This document shows, one piece after another, positions 41,562-49,982 of a DNA stretch of 64,000 bases. The position numbers and the translations under genes are program-made. How positions within the stretch are numbered: position 1 is the first letter of the stretch; each line of letters starts with the position of its first letter. This DNA comes from Flavobacterium frigidimaris (GTDB lineage Bacteria > Bacteroidota > Bacteroidia > Flavobacteriales > Flavobacteriaceae). Location of the stretch: positions 47,197 to 111,196 of the forward strand of contig FQWG01000020.1 of assembly GCA_900129595.1 (NCBI GenBank), in the 5' to 3' direction. Under the pieces are notes generated by a model. That model was given only the letters and a program-made list of their open reading frames with translations, did not search any database and was not told where the DNA came from.

Positions 41562-41592
41562 CAAAATTAATACATTTATTTGTAATAGCAAA
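41562..41592 (-). promoter_or_regulatory. rpsA promoter, Bacteroidota consensus
   Basis: On the minus strand, TTTTG (41593-41589) is followed by 19 bases and then TAATTTTG (41569-41562). This fits TTTG-N19-TAnnTTTG well. It lies about 120 bp before the rpsA start codon, leaving a long leader. Confidence 0.6.
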
Positions 41593-41659
41593 ACAATTCG
41601 ATATGATTATCAGCCTATTGTTCAGGAGCAGCAAATTTAAGGGTTTTTAATACCTTAAG

Positions 41660-41726
41660 TCCCGCTTTCAGTCCTATCTTTTATGGTGAACCCCACCATA
41701 AAAGGATATCCACTTTATCGGGGCTA
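41660..41726. repeat. Dispersed hairpin repeat, copy 2
   Basis: Opposite orientation to copy 1: CCCGCTTTCAGTCC-ATCTTTT, then a perfect 11-bp stem CTTTTATGGTG (41678-41688) with 41694-41704 around AACCC, then AGGATATCCACTTTATCGGGG. The arms match the reverse complement of copy 1. Confidence 0.75.
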
Positions 41727-41768
41727 TATTAGAAGGTTTTTAGATTTTCATAAGATCTTATTACTAAC

Positions 41769-41801
41769 AAACCCGACAGGTTTTTAAAACCTGTCGGGTT
41801 T
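41769..41801. terminator. Perfect 16-bp inverted repeat, probable terminator
   Basis: AAACCCGACAGGTTTT (41769-41784) and its exact inverse (41786-41801) are separated by one T. It lies 29 bp past the stop of the YcxB-like gene (minus strand). The same sequence is, from memory, frequent in Flavobacterium intergenic DNA, so it may be a repeat that doubles as a terminator. Confidence 0.7.
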
Positions 41802-41829
41802 ACTATCAGCAACTATCTTTGCCAAAATT

Positions 41830-42369
41830 TTAACTATTTTTCACTCTACCTTCAAACTTTGCTTTCACAAAAGATATTATTTCTTCAAAGTTTTCTGAAC
41901 CAACTTCAATTTCACTTAAAATTAAAGGTTCGTAATCTTTAGTTATCAATATCAAATTATTCTCTTTGACAATATAGTCCATGAATTCTGACCATTGAAT
42001 AAGATTAAAATGATCGCCAGAAGTTGCTATTAATGCATTTTCTGTAAATTCTAAATTCATATATTTCACATAATGAAAATCATTAATTTCTTTTACTTTA
42101 ACATTTTCCATTCTTTTATAAAAAGATCTTATTTTGAAATAATAATAAACAAAAGAAATAAGATTAGATAGTCCGAAAAACACAAAAACATAACCGATTC
42201 CAAATACATTAGGTCGATTATAAATCATAGCAATACCAATAAAAGCTAACAATATACCAAAATATTGCGAATTTTTATAATAAGCTATTTTGTCTTTCCA
42301 GGCCAAATCAAACAATAAATCCATTTGACTATTATAAATATCTTTATCGAAATGTAACTCAAATTTCAT
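41830..42369 (-). CDS. YcxB-like membrane protein
   Basis: Protein of 179 aa from the ATG at 42369 (MKFELHFDKD); the longer frame from 42399 adds ten codons and is less likely. Two adjacent transmembrane helices lie at about 35-52 and 57-78, followed by a soluble domain (LEFTENALIATSGDHFNLIQW, then ENNLILITKDYEPLIL) that matches the YcxB-like domain. Function unknown. It is isolated between two regions of intergenic repeats. Confidence 0.75.
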   Translation of the reverse strand: MKFELHFDKDIYNSQMDLLFDLAWKDKIAYYKNSQYFGILLAFIGIAMIYNRPNVFGIGYVFVFFGLSNLISFVYYYFKIRSFYKRMENVKVKEINDFHYVKYMNLEFTENALIATSGDHFNLIQWSEFMDYIVKENNLILITKDYEPLILSEIEVGSENFEEIISFVKAKFEGRVKNS

Positions 42370-42561
42370 TTTTAACACATTTATTTTACCCAAAGCCAAT
42401 TTATATAATAAATTGCATTATAGTACTCAAATTCAATATAAAAATCAAATCTTTACTTCTACGTTAAGATAATGACATTCAAGAAATAGCAAAGATATCG
42501 GTGCTGTTATTGAAAAAGTCAGCGTCATTTTGAATGCCATGAAATAAACTTCCAGTAAATA

Positions 42562-42598
42562 AAAATCCCGTTTTCAATACAATTGAAAACGGGATTTT
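42562..42598 (-). terminator. Terminator of the nucleoside permease gene
   Basis: AAAATCCCGTTTTCAA (42562-42577) pairs perfectly over 16 bp with 42583-42598 around a 5-base loop, just past the stop at 42616. Confidence 0.9.
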
Positions 42599-42615
42599 AA
42601 ATATATAATAAGTTG

Positions 42616-43992
42616 TTAATGACTTAAATTCTCAATTTCCTTTGGATCGTGTTTATGCTTGAACAAAACCGCAAAAGCAATAGCGATAATCAAAGCATAT
42701 GCTGCAAATGATAACCAGATGTTATGCCAGTCTTTCATCAGGATTTCACTGCCAAAAATACCATCAGCAGAAACTGTATTGCCATGGCTTTTTACAAAAT
42801 CTAACATTTTAGAATTTGTACTGTCTGTCTGCAAAAAACCGGCTAATTCAGTTGTGTTATGAAACGATTTTGTAAAGAAACGATCAATCGCCCAACCCGA
42901 CGTTAAACTTCCTAAAACAGCCCCTACTCCATTCGTCATCATCATGAATAACCCTTGCGCTGATGAACGAATTTTAGAATCAGTATTGCTTTCTACAAAT
43001 AACGAACCTGAAATATTGAAGAAATCAAATGCCATTCCGTACACAATACAAGACATAATAATCATCCATAAACCTCCCACAGGATCTCCAAAAGCAAATA
43101 ATCCAAAACGTAAAACCCAGGCCAGCATACTAATCAGCATTACTTGTTTGATTCCAAAACGTCTTAAGAAAAACGGTATTGCCAAAATAAACAAGGTTTC
43201 AGAAACCTGAGAGATCGACATAATAATAGTCGAATATTGAATTACAAAAGAATCTGCATATTTAGGAAAATGCTTGAATTCATCCAGAAAAACATCACCG
43301 TAAGCATTTGTTAATTGCAAGGCACCTCCTAAAAACATAGAAAACACAAAAAACAAAGCCATTTTATAATTTCCGAATAGCTTAAAAGCTTCCAGACCTA
43401 AAGTCTCTGTTAATGTAGCGTCTTCTTTTGTCAATCGCTGTGGCTCACATTTTGGCAATGTAAAAGCATAAACACCAAGAATTAAAGCGCCAACTCCGGC
43501 GATATAAAACTGATATTCTGTCGCTTTACTTCCACTCAAATTAGTAATCCACATAGCGGCAATAAAACCTATGGTTCCCCAAACCCGAATTGGCGGAAAA
43601 TCTTTTACGATGTTTTTATTATTTAATTTTAATGACGTATACGAAATTGAATTACTGAGTGCAATTGTTGGCATATAACAACACATTGCGGCAAACATTA
43701 CATATATAAAATTATCAGGCGTGGTAACTTGTGCGATTCCAAATAAAACCAATGCATAAACGATATGTAAAAAACCATATAATTTCTCAGCGTTTATCCA
43801 TCTATCTGCAATAATTCCGGTAAGAGTGGGCATAAATAAAGATGCAATTCCCATAGTTCCAAAAACAAGACCAAATTGGGTGCCTTCCCAATTTTTCGTT
43901 CCAAACCAATAATTTCCAATTGTTATAAGCCAGGCTCCCCAAACAAAAAATTGAAGAAAGCTCATTATAATCAACCTGTTTTTAATTCCCAT
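42616..43992 (-). CDS. MFS nucleoside permease (NupG family)
   Basis: Inner-membrane proton-linked permease of 458 aa with twelve helices. The opening FFVWGAWLITIGNYWF, the GIIADRWINAEKL turn between helices 2 and 3 and SCIVYGMAFDFFNISGSLFV in the middle are typical of the nucleoside:H+ symporter family (NupG/XapB). It would import nucleosides. The loop near residues 360-400 is longer than in NupG. It lies 68 bp upstream of cmk's stop-side neighbour, both minus strand, though cmk appears to have its own transcript. Confidence 0.88.
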   Translation of the reverse strand: MGIKNRLIIMSFLQFFVWGAWLITIGNYWFGTKNWEGTQFGLVFGTMGIASLFMPTLTGIIADRWINAEKLYGFLHIVYALVLFGIAQVTTPDNFIYVMFAAMCCYMPTIALSNSISYTSLKLNNKNIVKDFPPIRVWGTIGFIAAMWITNLSGSKATEYQFYIAGVGALILGVYAFTLPKCEPQRLTKEDATLTETLGLEAFKLFGNYKMALFFVFSMFLGGALQLTNAYGDVFLDEFKHFPKYADSFVIQYSTIIMSISQVSETLFILAIPFFLRRFGIKQVMLISMLAWVLRFGLFAFGDPVGGLWMIIMSCIVYGMAFDFFNISGSLFVESNTDSKIRSSAQGLFMMMTNGVGAVLGSLTSGWAIDRFFTKSFHNTTELAGFLQTDSTNSKMLDFVKSHGNTVSADGIFGSEILMKDWHNIWLSFAAYALIIAIAFAVLFKHKHDPKEIENLSH

Positions 43993-44060
43993 ATGATGAA
44001 ATTGTCTTTTTAAATAAATGAAGCGGTAAAACTACCACTAAAAATGGTTTCTGCAAAAAA

Positions 44061-44753
44061 TTAAACTGTTTTAACAACATCATTTATCAATTCTAAAACA
44101 GCTGAAAATTGCTCTTCTCTATTTAAGTAGGAATTATCTATTTCTATCGCGTCATCAGCAATCACCAAAGGAGAATCTTCGCGGTGTGTATCTATGTGAT
44201 CTCTCTCGACTACGTTTTGCAAAACATCTTCATACGACACATTGTCACCTTTTTGCTGCAATTCATCAAAACGTCTTTGCGCACGGGTTTCAGCACTGGC
44301 AGTCATAAAGATTTTAAGCTCAGCGTTAGGAAAAACAACCGTTCCTATATCCCTACCATCCATAACTATCCCCTTGTTCTTCCCCATTTCCTGCTGCTGT
44401 TCTACTAATTTAGAACGCACTTCAGAAACTTCTGCTACTCTGCTCACAAAACTGGAAACTTCTATGGTTCTAATTTGTTTTTCAACATTCTCACCATTCA
44501 GGTACATTTCACCAAATCCCAGTTCAGCATTGAATTTAAATTCTAACTGAATTTTTGGTAATGCTTCAATCAGTGCTTTTTTATCAAAAAAATCAGTTCC
44601 TATGAACTGATTCTGCATTGCATAATGAGCAACTGCGCGGTACATTGCCCCGGTATCTACATAAACATATTCTAGCTCTTTCGCTAATTGTTTGGCCAAA
44701 GTGCTTTTTCCTGTTGATGAAAATCCATCAATAGCAACGGTAATTTTTTTCAA
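44061..44753 (-). CDS. cmk: Cytidylate kinase
   Basis: Phosphorylates CMP/dCMP to the diphosphate. 230 aa, the normal size. Walker A is GFSSTGKSTLAKQLA near residue 10; the substrate region follows with DTGAMYRAVA; further conserved blocks are MDGRDIGTVVFPNA and AETRAQRRFDELQ. In many bacteria cmk is next to rpsA; here a YcxB-like gene and a nucleoside permease lie between them. A nucleoside importer next to a pyrimidine nucleotide kinase makes metabolic sense for salvage. Confidence 0.96.
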   Translation of the reverse strand: MKKITVAIDGFSSTGKSTLAKQLAKELEYVYVDTGAMYRAVAHYAMQNQFIGTDFFDKKALIEALPKIQLEFKFNAELGFGEMYLNGENVEKQIRTIEVSSFVSRVAEVSEVRSKLVEQQQEMGKNKGIVMDGRDIGTVVFPNAELKIFMTASAETRAQRRFDELQQKGDNVSYEDVLQNVVERDHIDTHREDSPLVIADDAIEIDNSYLNREEQFSAVLELINDVVKTV

Positions 44754-44798
44754 AATGGTAATTTTAAATTTTATTGATTTTCTATTATGTGAAGTTTT

Positions 44799-45398
44799 CT
44801 AATAATATATATCCAAAACGATATTTGACTTAGAAGTGTTTATTATTTTTTCGATTCTTTTGAAGAATTGCTCATTAACCATTGGGCATCCGTGACTATT
44901 GCTAATATAATAATCCTGCTCTTCATAAGGAACTGCAGAGTAATAATGCAAAACGATAGCTCTCGATAAGGCATTGTTATTGGTTTCGTCTAAACCACTT
45001 AATTTATATGCTTTACCAAAACCTCCTTTATAACATTTCCCTATAGCGTATCTGCCTAATGCTGTACAATTTGAATTTGGTGTATTGCTAAATCTCAGGC
45101 TTCCTTTTACTCCGGTTTCAGATCCGGAACCATGAGCAACAAGCCCTTGGTCAATTATTTTATTATTTACTAAATCATAAACAAAAAAACGATTTTTACC
45201 TGAAGGTATTCTCATATCAACAAAAAAAGCAATTTTAGTATTGTATTTAGGATCAATACTAATCATGTTTCTTATTTCACTTACTCTGGTATTCATTCTT
45301 TCTACTTCCAGAGTAGTCATCACTTCTTCTTTATAGTAGTGTTTTGAACCCGTTAAAAACCCTACAGTCACAAACAAAAACAAACTGATTATTTTCAT
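44799..45398 (-). CDS. Murein L,D-transpeptidase-like (YkuD-type) protein
   Basis: Exported protein of 199 aa with an N-terminal signal or anchor (about 1-18). The catalytic region carries SHGCPMV with Cys171 as the nucleophile, preceded by LHYYSAVP; this is the cysteine motif of the murein L,D-transpeptidase catalytic domain family of Bacteroidota. Earlier conserved segments are KIAFFVDMRIPSGKNRFFVY and GLVAHGSGSE. The enzyme would cross-link or trim peptidoglycan in the periplasm. It lies 45 bp before cmk on the same strand. Confidence 0.88.
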   Translation of the reverse strand: MKIISLFLFVTVGFLTGSKHYYKEEVMTTLEVERMNTRVSEIRNMISIDPKYNTKIAFFVDMRIPSGKNRFFVYDLVNNKIIDQGLVAHGSGSETGVKGSLRFSNTPNSNCTALGRYAIGKCYKGGFGKAYKLSGLDETNNNALSRAIVLHYYSAVPYEEQDYYISNSHGCPMVNEQFFKRIEKIINTSKSNIVLDIYY

Positions 45399-46070
45399 AT
45401 AACTATTGAAAATTTAAGATTAGACCAAAAAGACTTGTATTAACTGCCAATGTGTATCTTGAATACGAATAATTAAACTTTAATTTATTCATTTTTAAAT
45501 CTAAACTTAATGAAACTATCTCATTACTTATTGATCTATAAATGTTGGTTTCTCCGCGAACAGGGTTCAAAAAAGAAATACTTCATTACTGTAAATTCTC
45601 TAAAGAAAATTTTCAATGCAAGGCACATATTCTAATTCTTTATAAAATCAACTGCAATTTCTAACGGCGATTTTTTTCTGTATTATCGAATACTTTGTAA
45701 ACTGCGATTCAATATCATGAATTAACTGCGCCAAATTTACATTATTTTTTTTAATTATTTAGAAAAACTGTAAATCAATTACTTTGCTCAAAAAACCGTA
45801 ACCCATTGTCGTTAAAACTATTAAGATCAAATATAATTCAACTTATGTTTTAACTAAATTGATAAAACTAACATTCCAAAGCTTAATTTAAAAGAGACAA
45901 ACCAATCATATTGCCTGCTTTTGAACGGATTACTATATGGAAATAACGCAACTATAAAGATAAAATTATATAACGACAAAAAATAAAAAAATCTCAAATA
46001 AAAATTCCGGCTTCCAGTTTGACGTTTTAGTCCTGGAAGCCGGAATTTTTATTTGAGATTTAATTGAAAT
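45399..46070. other. Large gap between the L,D-transpeptidase gene and lon
   Basis: 672 bp without a convincing gene. Its left side holds the promoter of the transpeptidase-like gene (minus strand). A 41-codon frame (45510-45635) is not supported. The right end holds the long lon terminator. No repeat of the dispersed family was seen. Confidence 0.6.
45989..46061 (-). terminator. lon terminator with a perfect 29-bp stem
   Basis: Positions 45989-46017 are the exact inverse of 46033-46061 (29 bp, no mismatch) around a 15-base loop. The core GGCTTCCAG is GC-rich and the outer part A/T-rich, so either strand would terminate. It starts 10 bp beyond the lon stop codon. Confidence 0.85.
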
Positions 46071-48524
46071 TTATTTCAACTGCTTAGCATTTTTAACACT
46101 CTGATCTGTTATCGCTAAAGCTAAAACTTCGCTCATTTCTTTTACGTAATGAAAAGTCAGGCCTTCTAAATACTCTGCTTTAATTTCATCAATATCACTT
46201 TTGTTTTCGTGACATAAAATAATCTCTTTAATATTAGCTCTTTTTGCTGCTAAGATTTTTTCTTTGATTCCGCCAACTGGTAATACTTTTCCTCGAAGAG
46301 TTATTTCACCAGTCATTGCCAAGCTTTTCTTTACTTTCTTTTGAGTTAATAACGAAACCAGGGAAGTCAACATCGCAATACCGGCACTTGGCCCGTCTTT
46401 TGGAGTTGCTCCTTCCGGAACGTGCAGGTGAATATTGTATTTCTGAAACAATTCTACACTTAAACCTAACTTTTTAGCATTGGCTTTAATATACTCTAAA
46501 GCAATTGTAGCTGATTCTTTCATCACATTACCAAGATTCCCGGTGATCGTCAATGAGCCTTTTCCTTCAGAAATTAAGGACTCAATAAACAAAATATCAC
46601 CACCAACACTTGTCCAGGCTAAACCTGTGACAACTCCGGCAACATCATTATTTTCGTATTTATCTCGTTCTAATCTTGGCACACCCAAAACTTTAACGAT
46701 ATCTTCGTCAGTTACTTTTTTATTGTATTCCTCATCCATTGCGACTGATTTTGCAGCGTTACGAATAACCTGGGCAATTTTAGTTTCTAAGTTACGAACT
46801 CCGGATTCACGCGTGTATCCTTCTACGATTTTTTCTAATTGTTTTTTACCAATTGTCAAGTCCTTAGTCGTTAATCCGTGAGCCTCTAATTGCTTAGGAA
46901 AAAGATGTCTTTTGGCAATTTCAACTTTTTCTTCGATCGTATAACCTGACATTTTAATAACTTCCATTCTGTCACGCAACGCCGGCTGAATCGAAGACAT
47001 ATTATTTGATGTCGCAATAAACATTACTTTAGATAAATCATATCCCATTTCAAGGAAATTATCATAAAAAGCATTGTTTTGTTCCGGATCTAAAACTTCT
47101 AATAAGGCAGAAGAAGGATCTCCGCTGTTACCGCTGGAAAGTTTATCTATTTCGTCTAAAATAAATACAGGATTTGATGTTCCCGCTTTTTTCAAACTCT
47201 GAATAATACGACCTGGCATTGCACCGATATAGGTCTTTCTGTGTCCGCGAATTTCTGCTTCGTCACGTAAACCGCCTAATGAAATGCGTACATATTCACG
47301 TCCTAATGCTTCGGCAACTGAACGTCCAATCGAGGTTTTACCAACTCCCGGAGGTCCTGTTAAACATATTATTGGCGATTTCATATCGTTACGAAGTTTC
47401 AATACAGCCAAATGTTCGATCATTCTTTTCTTAACTTCTTCAAGTCCAAAATGATCTTTATCTAATATTTTTTGAGCATGTTTTAAATCAAATTTATCTT
47501 TAGAATATTCACCCCAAGGCAATTCTAAAAACAATTCTAAATAATTACGCTGAATTCCAAAATCAGGTGATTGCGGATTCATTCGACGCATTTTAGACAA
47601 TTCTTTTTCGAAATGCTTTTGCGTTTTTTCGTCCCATTTTTTTGTTTTCGCTTTCAGTCCCATTTCGTCCATTTCTTCTTCCTGCGAAACGCCTCCCAAT
47701 TCTTCCTGAATGGTTTTCATTTGCTGGTGTAAGAAATACTCACGCTGCTGCTGGTCTAAATCAAAACGTACTTTTGACTGAATGTCATTTTTCAATTCTA
47801 ATTTTTGCAACTCCACGTTCATATAACGTAAGGTTTCAAGCGCTCTCTCTTTTAATCCGTTTATCGATAACAAACCTTGTTTTTCTTTTACCGATAAATT
47901 CATGTTAGAAGAAACAAAATTGATTAAAAACGATTGGCTTTCAATGTTTTTAATCGCAAAAGTAGCTTCTGAAGGAATGTTTGGACTTTCTTTTATGATT
48001 TGAATCGCTAATTCTTTTACAGAATCTAAAATAGCAGTAAATTCAGTATCATTTTCTTCCGGACGTTCTTCTGAAACCTCTTTGATCGTTGCTGTGATAT
48101 ACGGATCTTCTGAAGTAACTTCGTCAATTTCGAAACGTTTTTTTCCTTGCAAAATAACCGTAACATTTCCGTCAGGCATTTTTAAAACGCGCAGGATTCT
48201 TGCTACAGTTCCAATTTTATGTATATCATCTTTTGAAGGATCTTCGTCTTCCTCATTAATTTGAGAAACAACTCCAATTATTTTTCCTCCTGCATTGGCA
48301 TCATTAATTAGCTTTATTGATTTATCTCTTCCCGCTGAAATCGGAATAACAACTCCCGGAAATAAAACGGTATTACGTAAAGGTAAAATAGGTAACGAAA
48401 GCGGAAGCTCTTCATTGTTCATTTCCTCTTCGTCTTCTGGAGTTAATAATGGAATTAATTCTGCTTCAGAATCAAATTCCTGAAGTGACAGATTGTCAAT
48501 AGTAAGTATTTTATGGTCTGACAT
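46071..48524 (-). CDS. lon: ATP-dependent protease Lon
   Basis: Cytosolic AAA+ serine protease of 817 aa that degrades misfolded and regulatory proteins. The N-terminal substrate domain (about 40-240) includes LPILPLRNTVLFPGVVIP. The ATPase has Walker A GPPGVGKTS (about 389-397) and Walker B ILDEIDKL. The C-terminal protease has the dyad serine in KDGPSAGIAM (about residue 711) and lysine about 40 residues later (LRGKVLPVGGIKEKILAAKRA region). The full length and all catalytic parts are present. Heat-shock regulation is likely but no CIRCE-type element was seen upstream. Confidence 0.97.
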   Translation of the reverse strand: MSDHKILTIDNLSLQEFDSEAELIPLLTPEDEEEMNNEELPLSLPILPLRNTVLFPGVVIPISAGRDKSIKLINDANAGGKIIGVVSQINEEDEDPSKDDIHKIGTVARILRVLKMPDGNVTVILQGKKRFEIDEVTSEDPYITATIKEVSEERPEENDTEFTAILDSVKELAIQIIKESPNIPSEATFAIKNIESQSFLINFVSSNMNLSVKEKQGLLSINGLKERALETLRYMNVELQKLELKNDIQSKVRFDLDQQQREYFLHQQMKTIQEELGGVSQEEEMDEMGLKAKTKKWDEKTQKHFEKELSKMRRMNPQSPDFGIQRNYLELFLELPWGEYSKDKFDLKHAQKILDKDHFGLEEVKKRMIEHLAVLKLRNDMKSPIICLTGPPGVGKTSIGRSVAEALGREYVRISLGGLRDEAEIRGHRKTYIGAMPGRIIQSLKKAGTSNPVFILDEIDKLSSGNSGDPSSALLEVLDPEQNNAFYDNFLEMGYDLSKVMFIATSNNMSSIQPALRDRMEVIKMSGYTIEEKVEIAKRHLFPKQLEAHGLTTKDLTIGKKQLEKIVEGYTRESGVRNLETKIAQVIRNAAKSVAMDEEYNKKVTDEDIVKVLGVPRLERDKYENNDVAGVVTGLAWTSVGGDILFIESLISEGKGSLTITGNLGNVMKESATIALEYIKANAKKLGLSVELFQKYNIHLHVPEGATPKDGPSAGIAMLTSLVSLLTQKKVKKSLAMTGEITLRGKVLPVGGIKEKILAAKRANIKEIILCHENKSDIDEIKAEYLEGLTFHYVKEMSEVLALAITDQSVKNAKQLK

Positions 48525-48806
48525 AATAGTATATAAGTCGTTTTGTCATTAAATTTTTAATCGTAACTTAAAACCTAATCTTAGTTATAGTACATTTAGG
48601 TAAAACTACACCAAGTCTTTCGTTTATAAGATAGGCGGTAAAAATAGACAATCATTATGCCAAAAGCAAAAAAGAAAGTTTTGAAATCAAACTGAGAGAA
48701 TCATTACCTAAGATAATTATAGTCTTAAAAAAAATACAATTATTTTTTTTAAAAGTGTAACAAATCAAAAAAAGCACTGTCCTTATATAAAACTAGCAAT
48801 CATTAC
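48525..48806. other. Divergent region between lon and the second ECF sigma gene
   Basis: Very AT-rich gap of 282 bp that must hold promoters for both genes. TATTTTTA-like sequences occur on the lon side, but no consensus is clear. No gene or hairpin. Confidence 0.45.
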
Positions 48807-49361
48807 TTGAATATAACTAACCAAAATATCGAAGAATTAATCGCGCTTTGTAAAGAAAACAATCAGAAAGCACAATTCGAAGTTTACAATCGTTACTGTA
48901 AAGCCATGTACAATGTGGCCTACCGTATTGTAAAAGATGAACATTTTGCACAAGACGTCATGCAAGAAGGTTTCCTTAAGGCTTTTACAAAAATAAATGA
49001 CTATAAACAAGAAGTCGCTTTTGGAGCATGGTTAAAGAAAATAATTGTCAATTATAGTATTGACTTTTATAAGAAGAATAATGCTTTTCAGGTCGAAGAT
49101 TTGAGCAAAACATTATATAAAATAGAAGAAAACGAAGGTTTCTTTTCTGAAAACATAGATTTGAATTCGCTTAAAGTGAAACAAGTTTTAGATTCAATTT
49201 TAAGTTTGAAAGATAATTACCGAATGGTATTAACGCTCTTTTATATTGAAGGTTATGATCAGGAAGAAATTTGCGAAATTTTAAATATAAGTTATGCTAA
49301 TTGCCGGACAACATTAAGTAGGGCAAAAGAAAGTTTACGAAAAAAAATAGAGGAGATATGA
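48807..49361 (+). CDS. ECF RNA polymerase sigma factor, TTG start
   Basis: ECF sigma factor of 184 aa. The start is a TTG at 48807 (no ATG is available until about residue 33), which I accept because region 2 begins soon after (FEVYNRYCKAMYNVAYRIV, then DVMQEGFLKAF). Region 4 is DSILSLKDNYRMVLTLFYIE with the helix-turn-helix GYDQEEICEILNISYANCRT. Its TGA overlaps the ATG of a 27-codon ORF (ATGA) which leads to the anti-sigma-like gene. Members of this type are common in Bacteroidota. It may control the two secreted beta-repeat proteins downstream. Confidence 0.9.
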   Translation: MNITNQNIEELIALCKENNQKAQFEVYNRYCKAMYNVAYRIVKDEHFAQDVMQEGFLKAFTKINDYKQEVAFGAWLKKIIVNYSIDFYKKNNAFQVEDLSKTLYKIEENEGFFSENIDLNSLKVKQVLDSILSLKDNYRMVLTLFYIEGYDQEEICEILNISYANCRTTLSRAKESLRKKIEEI

Positions 49362-49441
49362 TATTGCCGAAAATAAAAAGTTTGTGCGCACAAACCAATA
49401 AAAAAGCAACAACACCTTCGCCGCTTAAAAATAAATTTTAG
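49358..49441 (+). CDS. Possible 27-aa coupled microprotein between sigma and anti-sigma genes
   Basis: ATG at 49358 overlaps the sigma stop by ATGA and is preceded by AGGAGAT, a good ribosome binding site. The frame (MILPKIKSLCAQTNKK..., 27 codons) stops with TAG at 49439-49441, four bases before the anti-sigma ATG. It spans the whole gap and includes a 16-bp palindrome, GTTTGTGCGCACAAAC (49380-49395). The product is basic with one cysteine. Chance occurrence of such a short frame is not excluded. Confidence 0.42.
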   Translation: MILPKIKSLCAQTNKKATTPSPLKNKF

Positions 49442-49445
49442 ATAT

Positions 49446-49982
49446 ATGAAAAAGGAAAATGACGATTTAGATCAATTATTTGAAAAATTTGAGAATCAAT
49501 GGGATGTAAAAAGAATGAATGCTGACCATCAGGTTGACTTCTTAAATAAATTAAACAAAAGACAACCAAAGAAAAAGAATCACGCTGTTTGGGCAATCGC
49601 TGCATCAATTGTGGTATTGCTTGGGATATCTCTGTTCTATAACAACACAGAGAAACCCACAGAATTTAAGTTTGCATCAAAAGAAACTCAACGAACCGAT
49701 TCGATATTCAGTATTTTAATTGACAATGAGCTAGTTAAATTAAAAGAAAAAAGTTCGCCGGAAAATGAACAAATTATAAATGACGCTTTAAAACAAATGA
49801 AAGTTTTTGATGCTGATTATGCAAAAATCATAAAAGAAGTTCAGAAAAATGGCGAAAACAAGCAAATTATTTACGCTATGATCAGCAACCTGCAAACCCG
49901 AATCTCCTTTTTGCAAACGGTATTGCAGCGCATTGAAGAAAATGAAAAATTTAAAAATACTACTCATGAAAAAACACTATAA
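49446..49982 (+). CDS. Anti-sigma-like membrane protein
   Basis: Protein of 178 aa: an acidic N-terminal cytoplasmic part (about 1-45), a transmembrane helix (about 48-66, AVWAIAASIVVLLGISLFY) and a C-terminal helical region (about 80-178) outside. Position right after an ECF sigma gene and this layout point to a membrane anti-sigma factor, though there is no recognised RskA or FecR domain. It overlaps the next gene by 17 bases, so the cluster is co-translated. Confidence 0.72.
   Translation: MKKENDDLDQLFEKFENQWDVKRMNADHQVDFLNKLNKRQPKKKNHAVWAIAASIVVLLGISLFYNNTEKPTEFKFASKETQRTDSIFSILIDNELVKLKEKSSPENEQIINDALKQMKVFDADYAKIIKEVQKNGENKQIIYAMISNLQTRISFLQTVLQRIEENEKFKNTTHEKTL

Larger units (their letters stand above)
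41444..41829. other. Gap between rpsA and the YcxB-like gene
   Basis: No gene. It contains the rpsA promoter, a dispersed hairpin repeat (41660-41726) and a perfect inverted repeat (41769-41801). Confidence 0.7.

Noticed and set aside
45540..45575. GGTTCAA-like T-loop sequence
   Set aside because: No acceptor stem or anticodon arm can be formed around it; it is not a tRNA.
45510..45635. 41-codon plus-strand ORF in the gap before lon
   Set aside because: No signal peptide, ribosome binding site or composition pattern supports it, and a frame of this size is expected by chance in AT-rich DNA.
46480..46881. 133-codon plus-strand frame inside lon
   Set aside because: It overlaps the conserved Lon ATPase and protease region entirely and has no recognisable motif.
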